Under the pieces are notes generated by a model. It was not told where the DNA came from. It did no database searches and was given only the letters and a program-made list of their open reading frames with translations. Made by a program: the position numbers and the translations under genes. Shown piece by piece: positions 50,471 to 63,197 of a stretch of DNA of 64,000 nucleotides (its first letter is position 1; every line of letters starts with the position of its first letter). The stretch is taken from the NCBI RefSeq assembly GCF_022682495.2, contig NC_071392.1:88800797-88864796 (forward strand), given 5' to 3'. Source of the DNA: Desmodus rotundus. Taxonomy: Eukaryota > Chordata > Mammalia > Chiroptera > Phyllostomidae.

Positions 50471-51384
50471 TACGATCCAATTAATACCAGCTTTGAAGTG
50501 GCAGTGTTTCGCCACGCTTGTCCTGCCTGTCTAGCCTTGAAAAGGAAGTCAGACTCAGTGCCATTTCAACACATAGGAGTGCTCTCCGCTATCAGAAACC
50601 CCCCTGCTCCCTCTATTTTGAAGCTTTCTTCTAGTTTAAATAGTTTGAATTCAATATATTCCTCATGTCCTTTACTTGGGGGACATTGGAAAATCCATTC
50701 AGTGATAATGAACTAAAAGAAAAAAATCTATCCTATTGAATGAAGTTATGAATGAGCACTCGCGAGCATCGTCTGTGAAAGCAATTTTCCGAACCCCAGC
50801 TTTCTGTGCGGCAGAGTGTTTTCACGTACACTTGCCGATATCTAGCCGGCAGAGGCACCCCTGATCAATACCTGTCAGTCACGCAGCACGGAACTGAATA
50901 GTGTGACCCAACACCCTGGAACTGCCTTCCTGCTGCGGGAGCCTGGCTGTGCTGAGGTCCCGGCTTACCCAGAGAGCCGGGGTTGTGTTCTGCACACCTG
51001 CATGGATACCACACGGTGTTTTCATAGGCTCACACTGGTCCTGTATAGAGCAGGAGATGCAGCAGGCACGGCGTCTGCAAGTCCGGGAGGCCGGGCCTAC
51101 CCAAGCACAAGCTGTTTTTGCCCCCTCACCTGCAGGGGCCAGGTCTGCTGGGTCACTTGGACAGAGAAGTCGCTGGTTTCCCACCAACCTTTCTATACCA
51201 CTGCAGTCCCTGGCTCAGGGTGTCCCTGCCAGCTCACAGCTCCCCCAGGCCAGAGACCGTCCCACACAGCAGACAAGAGGGAGAGACACCCTATAGCTCC
51301 CCAGAGAGTCCAAGATCATTGTCTCAGATGGGCCTGCAGCAGGCCACACTTGATGTTAACCCTTTACTCATTGTCACCATCTGC

Positions 51385-51770
51385 TCGGGCTGCCGTCACA
51401 CAACACTGGGGCCTTGAACAACAGAAATCTGTCTCTCATAGTTCTGGAGATTGAGTCCAAGGTCAAGGTGCAGGCAGGGCTAGTTTCTCCAAAGACTCTG
51501 TCTGCGGTGTACAGACCACTGCCTTCTCTCACGTGTCCTCACGTGGCCGTTTTTCTGTGGGTGCACTCCTGTGTCTCTGCCTCTGCCTCTTACACAGAAC
51601 ACCGGTCAGGTCAGGTTAGGGTCCCACCCTATAACTTCATTCAACCTTAATCACCACTTTAAGAGTCTCTGTCCCTCAGTACAGTCACGTTGGGGGTTAG
51701 GGCTTCAACCTGCAAAGTCCACGATACTCACGCATCTAGCACAGGCTAGTGGACACTCACCTGAGCCACA
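51385..51770 (+). repeat. Old interspersed repeat, family not assigned (copy 2)
   Basis: It shares order and wording with the repeat at 11355: 'ctgctcgggctgccgtcaca', 'agttctggagattgagtcca', 'aggtcaaggtgcaggcaggg' and 'cgttgggggttagggcttca'. More diverged and partly rearranged. Confidence 0.6.
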
Positions 51771-51829
51771 TTTAATTCATTCCGACTTCGTGCTTCTGTA
51801 GAATTTGTTGATATCCAGTAACAATGATG

Positions 51830-52025
51830 ACAGCGATCATAGCTAGCATTAACTGAGCATTAGTACAAAGCGATATATTGTCACCTATTATTAATATGCC
51901 CCTGCAAAGGGTACATTTTGCTGTGCCAGTCTGGTACATGAGGAGAAAGAGGCCCAAGAAGAAGCTGGAAACATCACATGCAGTCCGCTGCACAGCCAGT
52001 GTCAAAAGCAGGTCTTGTGACCACA
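51830..52025 (+). mobile_element. MIR fragment
   Basis: 'catagctagcattaactgag', 'cattagtacaaagcgatat', 'cctattattaatatgccc' and 'aggagaaagaggcccaagaa' follow the MIR order, ending in 'agccagtgtcaaaagcagg'. Confidence 0.6.
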
Positions 52026-52199
52026 GTTCATGCCTTTGTCACCCGTGTTTGCTGCCTCTCGTGTGTCGCACACGCCCTGCACTGCAGGCTGTGTGTGGCC
52101 GTTCGCACTTACCTGCAGGCAGCAGTAGGCCTCCCTCATCTTTTAGAAACACCCTTCCCAGCAGCCAGCACCCAGCACCCAGCACCCGTGAGCTGATGG

Positions 52200-52640
52200 G
52201 CAGCCTGGCCTTTCTGCGCCCCATCTCTCCCTTCCATTCCCTCCCCACCTGCTCCCCCGACTTGAGGGGCAGAGTAGTGCCCCTTCGCTCTTCATCCTGG
52301 AGCCTTCTTCCCAGGGATGTGCTGGTGGACTCTTACAGTCCCTTTCTCAGCGGAGTCTGTCAAAATCCTAGCCCCTTCCACTCCTGGCCCCATGGAACCC
52401 TGCCTGACTCCCCCCTCCCATGGGGGTTGGTTATCACCTTCTAACACCCAATAGACTTGACTGACTTGTGGAGTTTGTTAGAGTTGGTTAAATATCCTTC
52501 TCCCTCTGCAAGAATACCAGCTCTGCAAGAGCAAAGACTTCTGTGTGTTTTGTTTCGTAGCTCCTTCCACATTCCTAGACAAGCAAGGCCTGGCTCCTAG
52601 CAGGCACGAAATAAATACTTACTAAAGGGCTCTATGAGAT
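52200..52640 (+). mobile_element. L2 3' end
   Basis: It ends with the L2 terminus in sense orientation: 'agagcaaagacttctgtgtg', 'ttttgtttcgtagctcct', 'caaggcctggctcctagcag' and 'gcacgaaataaatacttact'. The upstream CT-rich part is also L2-like. Confidence 0.6.
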
Positions 52641-54089
52641 TTCACGTCTGTGAGCTTTGGTGTGTGTGGGTCCTGCCTATGACGAGTGGCCACAGGAGGC
52701 GCTCTGGAGCCCAGCTCCACTTTTCAGAAAACCCTTAGGCTCTGACTTTGGAAACAGCGTGTCTTCACAATTCCTCTGGATCTTGACTTTCTCCCTTTGT
52801 TTAATGTGACACCAGATTGGGCCGCCTCCTTCCTCCGTGCATGTGACAGTGTGTTATTCATTGTGAGCAGTTACAGAACTTTCATAATTAATCTTGATTG
52901 CAATACTTGAATAGCATTTCCCATGAAAAATGATTAAAAATTAAACCCACATCTCCTCTTAGATAGTTACCGCGGGGCTGACGAACGTGCTCGCAGCCCC
53001 TGCCTACGGGGGCTCTCTCCGACGGCAGCACCGGCAGCACGCTGGTTTTCCAGTTACCAAAGGTCAGGCAGCATTGGGCTGGCAGATCTACAATTTAAAC
53101 CTATGACATGTGTCGTCACGAAAGATTTCTATGGAGCACACGAGTTGAGCTCGGATAATTACCACTGGTTCTAGTGCATTAACATCTTTTGCATAATATG
53201 TAACCACCATTTTCAGGACAAAAGATTTTTCTTCATATCAACTAGATCGGTAAAAGTACTTTTCAGCTCACTGATCAGTTTAATAAATCAGGGGCTATCT
53301 AAGTAAGAAAAGAGCATAATTTATTTAGTTTTTCTTTCAAGAGAGAGAAATGGCATCCCATTTATCTGCTTTGTAAATTAAGAAGAGAGAACATAAAACT
53401 TTAGTTAAAGAAGGCAACAAATACAAATTAAACCACAGTCATATGTTACGGCCAATTAAGAGAAGGAGGGGGGAAAGTCAGGCGGCAGTGCAATGGAGGA
53501 AGAGGAGGAGAGAAGGACACTGAGGGGAAATTGAGAGTAATGTCCTGGAATAGAGACAGAGACACATAAGCAGAGAAGAGGAGCTTGTCCATCACTGACC
53601 AGAGTCCTTCAGAGCTGGGGGAAGTCCAGCTGCCTCCTATATGGGTAGGAAATAGGGACGCTGGGAGGGAGTAAGGGGTTTGATGAAAGCCACACCACTA
53701 ACCCCAAACAGTCGTTGGTCCTACCAGGGAGAGATGCGTAAACACAAAGGCAGGGAGAGAGACTAATGAGGGCAGGGCCTCAGAGAGCTCCAGGAAGAAT
53801 CAGAGGCAGAGAGGCAGAGAAACCGAAAACCGCCCCTGCAGCCCTGCCTGGAGGGAGGAGGCCTGTGTCGAAAGTCTTCTCGGTGAGGATGAAATGTGGC
53901 CTAAGCAAGACTCGCTTGCTCTGCCAGGTGGCCCTTTTTCAATCTCTGATGGGGTTTTTTTGTCATATTAACATTTACTTGGAGTCTTTCAACAATCTCT
54001 TCTTCAAACTCTCAATTATTGCTGAGACCCATTGAATATGAATTATTTTCAAATTAAATACATTCCAGATAGATTAAAAGAGTGGAATG

Positions 54090-54990
54090 TTAAGAGATGT
54101 AAAATTAGAAAGTGCTGGAAGAAAATGTAGTTGAATAATTATATTATTTTAGATTAGAGAATTTCCGTATAAGTCTAATACCAAAAGCAGAAATCACACA
54201 CATAAAACAGATGGATGTGACTACATAAACACTCAAAACTGTCATAGAGAAAAGGAACATTATATACAAATTAACAGACAAAAGCTGGAAGAACGTAGTT
54301 GTCAAATTTATAACAAAGAATTAAAGCCCAAAATATTGTTATAAATGAATAAGAAATATGACACATCTTATTCCCCCCAAAAAAGAAACATACATGAAAA
54401 ACCAAAATATAAGAATTGGCAAAACATAAAAATCATTCAAATCACAGCATTTAAAGCAACGCACATTTACCCAGTGAGTTCTTTCCCCCCCAGCCTATGA
54501 ATTCAAAAGGCTCGCGCCTGGTATTAGACTTGGTGTGGAGAAGGTGGGAACATCATACTCTCCTGGTGAAATACAAATCGATAAATTCCTCTTAGAGAAA
54601 AATATATTTGAAATACCTTTGAAATGTATGTGCTTTTGTACCCAGTAATTACACTTGTAAGAATTATTCCTAAATAAAAACTGGATAGGTGTGCAGAGGT
54701 TTTACAGAGGTATTTATTACAGTATCATATAAAATGGAAATTGGAATAAGCTCGAAAGTCCCATGGTTGTGGAAGGGCAAAAACTAAGTTTTCCATGCAT
54801 TCACGGTGTGGGCTGCTGCACAGATTTAAACAAGAGGCTCTACTCGTACATTGATTGCTTAGAAAGTGTAATGTGATAAGTGCAAAAAAGCCAATTTCAA
54901 GACAATATACATCCCGTGTCTCCCTTTGTTTTGTTTTCACACGTGTCTCCTCGTAGAGAAAAGAAGGAAAGGCTCTTTGCTGAAAGTGGC
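54090..54990 (+). mobile_element. Ancient LINE-1 fragment, 3' part
   Basis: This is an AT-rich, A-biased stretch containing several decayed landmarks of the L1 ORF2 end. They are tttgtacccagtaattacac (54637), a 'tcctaaataaaaactgg'-like section, 'attacagtatcatataaaatgg' style segments and 'gtgataagtgcaaaaaagcc' at 54873. They are in the order expected on the plus strand, but with many stops and gaps. The upstream border is vague. Confidence 0.6.
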
Positions 54991-55964
54991 AGTACGGCGT
55001 TCTGTCGGAGCAGCATTTACAGACCCTCTCTTTCTGTGCACTTACCGCTGTGCTTGCAGTTGCCACGGTGAAAAACCGTTACACCTGTAGGAAGGGGGAA
55101 CGAGAGGGGGATATCTAAAAACAAGGATTTTTAGATGTTAGCATATTTTGGTAGGAATAGTCGTAACTGAATAATAATGAAAATTTAAATGGCCAGGCAT
55201 TTTCTGGACAGAAAGCCCTTGGCCAGCCCTAATTGCAAAAACAAAACCACAATTGCTACAATGATAGAAGCCAAATTAAAATTTTAGCACATAAAAGATG
55301 ACTAATGGTTTGAAATTCTTCCAAACCCTGGCCAAGGCCCAAATTCCCTTCAGCACGAAGGTGCGAGGCAGAGCTGACAAGCAGATTGCAAAATGGGAAA
55401 CCCTTCAAAGTGGTTGTTTATAACAACTCCTTTGCCATCTACTGTCCCATCTCTTTGATCAAAAAGGGCATTGGACTCTTCAATTAATCCTCTTTCAAAC
55501 ATTTTTATTAAAAAAGAATCCCTGGAGACTTATTATTCAAATCTTTCTGCTACCCAATGACAGAATGGCAAGCCTTGGGTTTATAAAGGTAATAGAGTGT
55601 TTCCCTTTCATTTCATGGCGGAGGACGTGCAGGTCTGAGCAAATGCTAATCCATCTCTGCCAATAAAGCCTTTGATCCACCAGCCCTGTCTGATGAGTCC
55701 GCTACATTGTACACTTCAACATAATCAAACAGGCGATAGGAGTCAGTCCCCAGACGACCAGCCTCGCCCTAACTCTCACGATCCTCCTGCCCACTCCACT
55801 TTTGAAGACACCCCAAACACGGACCTCTATGGGGCCCTGACCCTGAAGCTCTTCTGCATCAGGTGGTCAACACACAGCCGAGTATAAGACCACAGACTAG
55901 AGACTAAGGCAGATGTGACACAATGTTGCCCCTTCGGAGCTCTGAGTCCTTGCATGGACATCTG

Positions 55965-56105
55965 AGTCTCTCAGCCTCAGTTTCTCACCCGTGCAGTGGC
56001 TACGGTGGTAACAGTGCCCACCTACCTTGCCGGGTTGCTGTGACAGGCAATTAACGTATGTAAGACGTGGAGTACAGTACCTACTACCTAGCCTTCACTA
56101 AAAGA
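55965..56105 (-). mobile_element. MIR fragment
   Basis: 'gagtctctcagcctcagttt', 'ctcacccgtgcagtggctac', 'cttgccgggttgctgtgaca' and 'gtacctactacctagcc' are the minus-strand MIR series. Confidence 0.6.
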
Positions 56106-56263
56106 GTAACTTTTATTAACAGTATCTTTTTTCTAAAACCCCATCATATTTTGTTCTATGATATTAACTACTATTCGCTTTATTTAATTTTCAGAAAAGT
56201 TGTTACTCTGAAATACAGACATGTATATAAACTTGAGTTCCTCCTTTTGTACCAACTGCTTTA

Positions 56264-56289
56264 AACACACATACACACACACACACACA
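56264..56289. repeat. (AC)n microsatellite
   Basis: AC dinucleotides interrupted once by AT, about 13 units. Confidence 0.9.
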
Positions 56290-57037
56290 GCTAAAGTAAT
56301 GAAATCTGACACAATTAAATCTGCGTGGCTATAATGCTCCGATGAATCCTTCTGTGAGATTGGTTGGGAATATTTTAATATGTCCGTGCTCATGAACCTC
56401 TATCTAACCTGTACCTTGGAAAACCACGACGCGCTTGCTCTCTGTGCTGTGTGTCTTGCTGTGGCATTTAGACAAAAGCAAAGAATCTAGCCTGACCTGG
56501 TAGTAAGTGTGGTGTGGCTGGCTCTTGTGAGAAATTACTCATTCCAACTTCCACCCACCCCAGACTAGGCCCTGGAAGCCCTTACTGTGAACTCCAAAGC
56601 ATTTGGTGAGACAAGAACCAGGACTTAGGGTCACATTTCAAGTGGACTTAGCCCTTCCAACTATTGACTTGTTAATTATGTGAATACAGTCCCGCCTCTC
56701 TGCTTTTTGTACTGCTCTCAGTAGGTACTGAGTGAGTGGTACGGAACTGAGTGCCTCAGTATCGAAGAGCAAGGAACCTAGAGATGTCTATAAACTCCTT
56801 TCTGTGGGAAACCACATGAGACTTTTAAATCAGCTTCTACAACTTTTGTGTATCCCCAAGACAATTTATGCATCTCAGAAGACAGGCTCTTTTAATTAGA
56901 CATTCTAGCCTAAGGGGGGAAAGCATCCAGTTTCTCTACGAAGCAAGACCAAGTTGAAAGTCAGAATGCTAGCTGCACTTGGCCATCTCACCTTCTCCCA
57001 CTCTTGTTGGAGGCATAGCCGAGGTCCTTCTGTCTGA

Positions 57038-57346
<309 letters not shown>

Positions 57347-59343
57347 TAAGTCAGCGCGTAGTGAGTTTTCGGCTGCTCACCAGCGTGCCTGCATTCTGGA
57401 GGGAAGTTGTTCAGAATTCTTCTCCCACCTGGGGGAAGGAGGCTCCATCAGTCCCTGGTCTGTCTGCTGTTTAATAAGATGGGATGAGAGAAACAAATTC
57501 TAAACTCCAGCACACGGGGCACCAACTACAACATGACCAAGCAAATAGCCATGTCACACCTTCTGAAAGGGGACTCAGGCCTGGCCCTCGCACTGAGAGG
57601 GGTCAGAGGGGTCAGCCCAGTGGACAGATGAGTCACTGCAGGTTGTCAGTGAATGCAGCCCAGGGTCTTGCACCCACCCCAGCCTCACCTCTGGCCGCTG
57701 AGAGACTGGGTTCTACCTGGACTCCTGAGAGAGCCTCTTGCCCAGTGATTGTCACGGTCATCATTGTGACTCGCATGCAGGAGGCGTCGGCACAGCTCAC
57801 AGCTGAGTGGTTCTCAGCCCCAGCTCTCCTGCAGAAACACCGAGGTGCCCCATCTCATCAGTCCGCTCTGAGCGTCTGTTATTGCTGCCATTACTATTCA
57901 GTCTCGAGTGATTCCTTCAATCCCCAGTGAACTCTGTGGTCCAGTCAGCAGTCTGCAAGGGACCGATGCACAGGCGAGTCGTGTCCCCTGTGGTTCACTG
58001 GGCTGCTCTGTGGCTTCGCTTCCCATAGGTAGACCAGAGGGCTGGAGGGAGGTGGCCCTCACCTTTCCTGCACTGTGATCGAAATGCACGTGAATCCCTC
58101 GTCTCTTTCTAAGTAAATGCACAGCATTAGGGTGACATTTCCTCTCCATGGCTGGTGCATCTCTTCCTAAAAAGCTTAACGTGAGCAGCCTGTCCATACT
58201 TTCAGAGATAGGCGGAGGGTCGTTTTGCTGTCAGTATTCACACAAGGTGCCACACGGAAGGAGGAATTACTCCATACATAAAGCGCTGTGTACGCACGGG
58301 CTCCTGGCCAGCATCGCTGACCAAGGAGCATACAGATTAGGTCAGACAGGGGTTGAATTGAAGAGAGACCTAGGTGGGAAGGAATGCCGGTCCAAAGAAC
58401 ACCATCACATGCGGACAGTGGTATTGCAGTGCGTGTTTCTGCTCAGAACAACGTGGTTCCGTGATTTTCCTGTGGCACAGTGGGATGGGTTTGCAGAACA
58501 CATTAATTTGGCACTTGTCGAAATGACAGTCTTGCAATTACCATTCATTGTGCTTGATGCTAATTTAATGCCGTCGTTCCCTTGCCAAAATGATGCCTGA
58601 ACGCAATCAAGTAGGCACTAATGCCTGAGAGATTTCACTGCATAAGTACCCATTTAAAGAAAATCACGAGCCCCTTATTTTTAGAGAGTTGGGTTAAGCA
58701 CGTGGCTCATCCCAAGCCTCTGGGGGGTTGACAGGCGATGTTCACAAATGGAAAGACAGCTTTGCCTGAAGGGAGACAAAGTGCCCCCGGCCAGTGGGTT
58801 CCCTTTGCCTTTGTCTCACAGGGTTCACACAAAAGGCGCCGGAGCATCCTCTTCATTTCTGTTCGGCAGGATGAGTTTACCTTTGACTCAATTAGTGGCT
58901 TGCCCCGAAAAATAAATAAAATTAAAAACTGCAAAATGTATTTGGAAAGGACTCCTTCTGAGTCAGGACGAGTACCCTCGTGACTCGGGGAGAAGGGCAG
59001 GGTTGCGGGTTGAGCGGAGTCGCGCAGCCTTCCAGGACAGCGTCCTCTGCAGTGAGGCCAGCTCGCTCATGGACGGGACCTTCTCTCCGTTCTGGGCCTC
59101 ACCTCCCAGGCGTCTTGGTCTTTGCAGCTTCTGAAAGCACACCCTCACAGCGGGCTGCAGCAGGCAGCTCGGCTTCTAGAAAGAGCGGCCGCAGTCGCCC
59201 CCCAACGAAGGAGCTCAGGAAAGTCCTGGGCGGGCCTTGCTTCGACAGCACAGGCCTGTGCTTCTGGATGTGGGGTGAGCGTTCACAATGCTTTGCTAAG
59301 TGAGTAAGGCAGGTCCTGCCACCACACACAGCCTGGCTTGTTT

Positions 59344-59359
59344 ACACACACACACACAC
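59344..59359. repeat. (AC)8 microsatellite
   Basis: Eight perfect AC units, followed by ccacagcac. Confidence 0.9.
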
Positions 59360-59459
59360 CCACAGCACATTGTGAGAAAATACACCGAAATATTGACTGT
59401 TATTATTTTTAGAGGAGGGTGAAAAACACCAGTCGTTTTTAACTTCTTTTTTTGCTACA

Positions 59460-59677
59460 ATTTCTTTTTTTTTTAAGACTTTATTTATTTAATTTTTGAG
59501 AGAGGGGAAGGGAGAGAGAAAGGGAGCAAGGGAAACATCAGTGTGTGGTTGCCCCTTGCACACCCCCTACTGGGGACCTGGCCTGCAGCCCAGGCAAGTG
59601 CCCTGGCTGGGAATCGAACCAGTGACCTTTGGCTTTGCAGTCCAGCACTCAGTCCACTGAGCCACACCAGCCAGGGC
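59460..59677 (-). mobile_element. Ves-type bat SINE with target-site duplication
   Basis: An inverted and well-preserved copy. A long T tail (59465-59475) is followed by tttatttatttaatttttga, a GA-rich stretch and the complement of the head ending cacaccagccagggc. An 11-base exact repeat tttttgctaca flanks it at 59449-59459 and 59678-59688, with similarity extending a few bases further. It is one of the youngest-looking copies here. Confidence 0.94.
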
Positions 59678-60196
59678 TTTTTGCTACATTTTCTAATCTC
59701 TTCTCACTGATGTGTCACCTCTAACTTCCTCATTTTTGCCTCTCTTGGGGAAGAACAATACTGAGAGTCAACTGTTTGCAGGGTCAACTCTCTCTGGTCA
59801 GAAAATATGTAGTTACTACCCAGGAATCATTAAGCCATCTAACCCTACTGTCCGGAATGGAGCTGCCTCTCAGGTGGGAGGGCATGTAATTAAATTGCCC
59901 CTGTAATACCCATCTCTCAGGACATTTGAGCCTGGTTGTCCACAAGCCTCTGGAGCAGTCGCCCTTCACAGGGGCGCTAGTTGAAGAGTTGCCTTGCTGG
60001 GGCCAAGCTGTGTGAAAAGGAAATGCTTGAGACACTTGTAACACACTCAGCCACAGGAGAGACTCCCACTGGGACAGGCATGGGACCCAACATAGCCTCA
60101 GGGGCATATCACCCTGTCTCTCCTCTCTCCCCAGGGTGCATTGGTCATCCAGGGGAGCAGGGGCACCTGACCCACCCTGCTTACACTCCCTCTGTG

Positions 60197-60200
<4 letters not shown>

Positions 60201-60266
<66 letters not shown>
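60201..60266. repeat. (CT)33 microsatellite
   Basis: There are 33 perfect CT units. No SINE head is attached, so it appears to be an independent expansion and is likely length-variable. The length may be affected by sequencing or assembly slippage. Confidence 0.95.
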
Positions 60267-60269
<3 letters not shown>

Positions 60270-60944
60270 ACGTTTAGGTGTGGGCTGTATTCCTTCATTG
60301 CCTTATTTATCTAACAAACATTCGGCGAACGCCTACAGCACCCGCAAGCCTTGAATGAGGAGCTGAGTCGGGCTACACTGAAATTTCCCAACCCTTCCAA
60401 TTGGTTCTATATTCAAACTCAGGAAACTCTGGAGTCTGTGAACGCAGTGGATGAGCGTCAGCTGCCATCCAGGCTGCGGAAACCAGTCCCTTGTGTTGGC
60501 CCCGTCGCTGAGCCAAGTTTCACAGGAATTTATCATCAAGAGGCACAAAAATATCTTCCAACTCACTTGTCTTCACATTCTTTCTGTTCATCTGCCAAAC
60601 CAGAATTGCAGTTGAAAAATGCATGCTTTAAATACTCTGACACCACTTTCTGAGTTCAGGGGGTTCTGTTTTCCTCCCACACATCCGTTTGTCACTCATA
60701 TAAAGACCACAACTAGAAGGGTGGGGTCACAGGACTGCACGGTAAGAGTGACGGGTGGCGCTCACTGACCTCACTGTTCCATCATTTGCAGTCTCACAGC
60801 GCCCACCACCCCACGGGGTCCCACTGCGTCTCTTGCTCTCCCTGCGAAAATCGTGACTTGGACTAACATTGTATGACCCATGCCATTGATGTGCTAGAAG
60901 AAACGTGGATGGGCAGCTGAAGCCCCGCGTAGAAAATGGGTGAT

Positions 60945-61195
60945 GGCGCCCTGACCGGTGTGGCTCAGCAGGTTGGGCATTGTCCTGGGAACCGAAAGGC
61001 CACTGGTTGAACTCCCCGTCCAGGCGCACACCCAGGTGGCAGGTTCAGTCTCCAGTCAGGGTGCGTACGAGAGCCAAGTGACCCAGGTTTCTCTCTCACA
61101 TCAGTGTTTCTCTCCCTCTCTTTCTCTCTCCCTTCCCCTCTCTCTACAAATATATATTTGTATATATATAAAATATTTAAAAAATAAAACAAGAA
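60945..61195 (+). mobile_element. Ves-type bat SINE
   Basis: The head is ggcgccctgaccggtgtggc. Both internal boxes are present, with a CT tract (about 61092-61146), then a tatatatttgtatatata stretch and an A-rich tail near 61170-61195. No clear target duplication was found. It lies in inverted orientation to the copy at 59460, about 1.3 kb away. Confidence 0.9.
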
Positions 61196-61202
61196 AGGAA
61201 AT

Positions 61203-61298
61203 GGATAACGGAATCAGATGCGGGTTTGAATCCAGCTTCCTCACTGGTGGGTTGTGTAGCCTGGAGAAAATTCCTTAACTCCATTGGCCTCCTCTCCA
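61203..61298 (-). mobile_element. MIR fragment
   Basis: 'atgcgggtttgaatccagct', 'ttgtgtagcctggagaaaat' and 'ccttaactccattggcctc' are recognisable minus-strand MIR pieces, directly after the tail of the SINE at 60945. Confidence 0.5.
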
Positions 61299-61478
61299 GA
61301 AACACAGAATTCCTACTTCTTCATTCCACAGCACGAGTCCCACCGAGCAACGTGAACAAATTCCACACAGAGAGCCTGGCTCGCGGCGTCACACGGCAGA
61401 TGTCACTTTTCATTCTCAGCACTCCTTCTGTTTTGTGGGTGTTTCTGTTTTGCTTTAAATCATGTCACTCTTTTCTTT

Positions 61479-61787
61479 AACTTTATTTTTATTGTTGACA
61501 CAATGCCTGCAGATATCCTCTTTTCCTCCCCTTTGCCTACTTCCACCCAGCCCCCGCCCCCCCTCCCTCTGGCCCTCACCACACTGTTGTCTGTGTCCAT
61601 GGAGTATGCATTCATGTTCTGTGGCTGATCCCTTCACCTTTCATCCATCCCCCCATCCCTGCTCCCCCTCCCCCTCCCCCTCCCCAATAACAACTGTCAG
61701 TCTGTCCCATGTGTCCCTGCCTCTGTTTCTATTTTGTTTGTCAGTTTTCTTTGTTCATTAGATTCCACATACGAGTGAGTAGATCAG
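61479..61787 (-). mobile_element. Bat LINE-1 3' end (5'-truncated)
   Basis: On the minus strand it reads from gtatgtggaatctaatgaac through a G-rich 3'UTR with ggggaggggga units (plus-strand CCCCCT repeats at 61660-61685) to an A-rich tail (plus-strand tttatttttattgttgacac at 61482). The 5' end is truncated just upstream of the last part of ORF2. Non-functional. Confidence 0.85.
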
Positions 61788-63184
61788 GTCCCTCCTTCCC
61801 TAGAAGCTTCAAGTGCCAGAGGCCTGGCTGGCATCACTGCAGTCACCTCCGAGGACCGGGTCGCCACTTTGCTACTTCAGGAGCAAAGGCAGTGTTGCAA
61901 AACGTCCATCTGCCGGAATACGGTCACAGTCATGGTGTTCTGAAGAACACTGTGCATTCTGAGGGGGAAGGCGGCCTCCATCGCCTAAACCCTGATGGAC
62001 TGCAGAACAGGCAGAGTCCGGAAGACGGAATTGGAGGCCACAGTCACCGTATCCCAGGGGTAGTGCCACTAGTGCACTTCCTGGTGCAAAGCAGCCATCC
62101 CTGCCAAGAGCCAGCGTGAGTGACCTTCACATCTTCGATGTCCCTTTCTAAGTAAGACAGGAACACATTGAACGACTTCAGGGCTCCGTTTTGCTGGAAG
62201 GAGACCTCAGACTCGAGTCCAAGGTGAAAAACCTCTAAGGAAGAGGATTTCCCACCTTGCCTCCCAGAGGACATTTTTACAGCAGGCAGGGGGGTGAGTT
62301 TGTCCAGGGAGCTCAGCAGGTTTCTCCTCCATGGCTCTGGGCACGCATGGCCCACGGGGCAGAGTGTTCCCTTCTAAGGTGTGAAGTCTTTTAGGGAAAA
62401 CGAATTAATAAAAAATGTTGCAAACAACCATGGGAGGAAAAGAAGAAACATGGTGGGTTTCTGCGTCTTAGACTCTCAGCCCTTCGTGGAACTCATTCAG
62501 CTGCCAGCAGCACTGACCATTTCCGCTGCGGGTCTGAATGCCCGGGCTGGATCCCAGCTGGAGGAGGGTTTTGGACCCGTGGGCAGAGGTGCCTTTCGCA
62601 GGCTGCTTTTCATCGCCAGCTGAAACAGGAGGCTTTGGGTTTGGATGGGAGCCCAAAGGAACAAGAGTAGAATTCTTTCTCCTTTTCCTCTTAGAGCAGT
62701 TCTCAAGAAGGAACAGTATTCCTTCTCTTTCACTACGTTTCTTGAATCCTCATACCTTAGGGTACAACTGAAAGATACCCTGAAAATATATGAAGATAAT
62801 CTGATTAAAAGCTTTAAAAAAGAAAAGGAAATACTTATGTGTAAGTCCATGAGCACTTATGGATGAAAGAGAATACTTTTGACTTGATTCCAAAGAGTCA
62901 AAGTATAGAAATGGCTCGCAAGTTTAGGTGACTTCATTATAAAATTTGGTGGTGGTAAAAAAAAAAATTGTTTTGAAAATGAAAAATCTCGCCTATCAAT
63001 TTCCTGGAGAACGGGATTTTGAAAATTCAGTGGGTGAAAGCAAGCCCTTTGTGAAGCGCTAACCGTAACAGGGGACAGTTGGTGAATTTGCGGGGGTTGT
63101 CAAGTAAATAACAGTGTTTTCACAGTTTGTGCCATTTTTCTAATGCCCACCAAGTTTTAGACCCTCTTGGATACAACTGATTGT

Positions 63185-63197
63185 GGGGGGGGGGGGG
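63185..63197 (+). repeat. G13 homopolymer
   Basis: Thirteen consecutive G bases after ttgt. It can form stacked G structures and is error-prone in sequencing. Confidence 0.9.
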
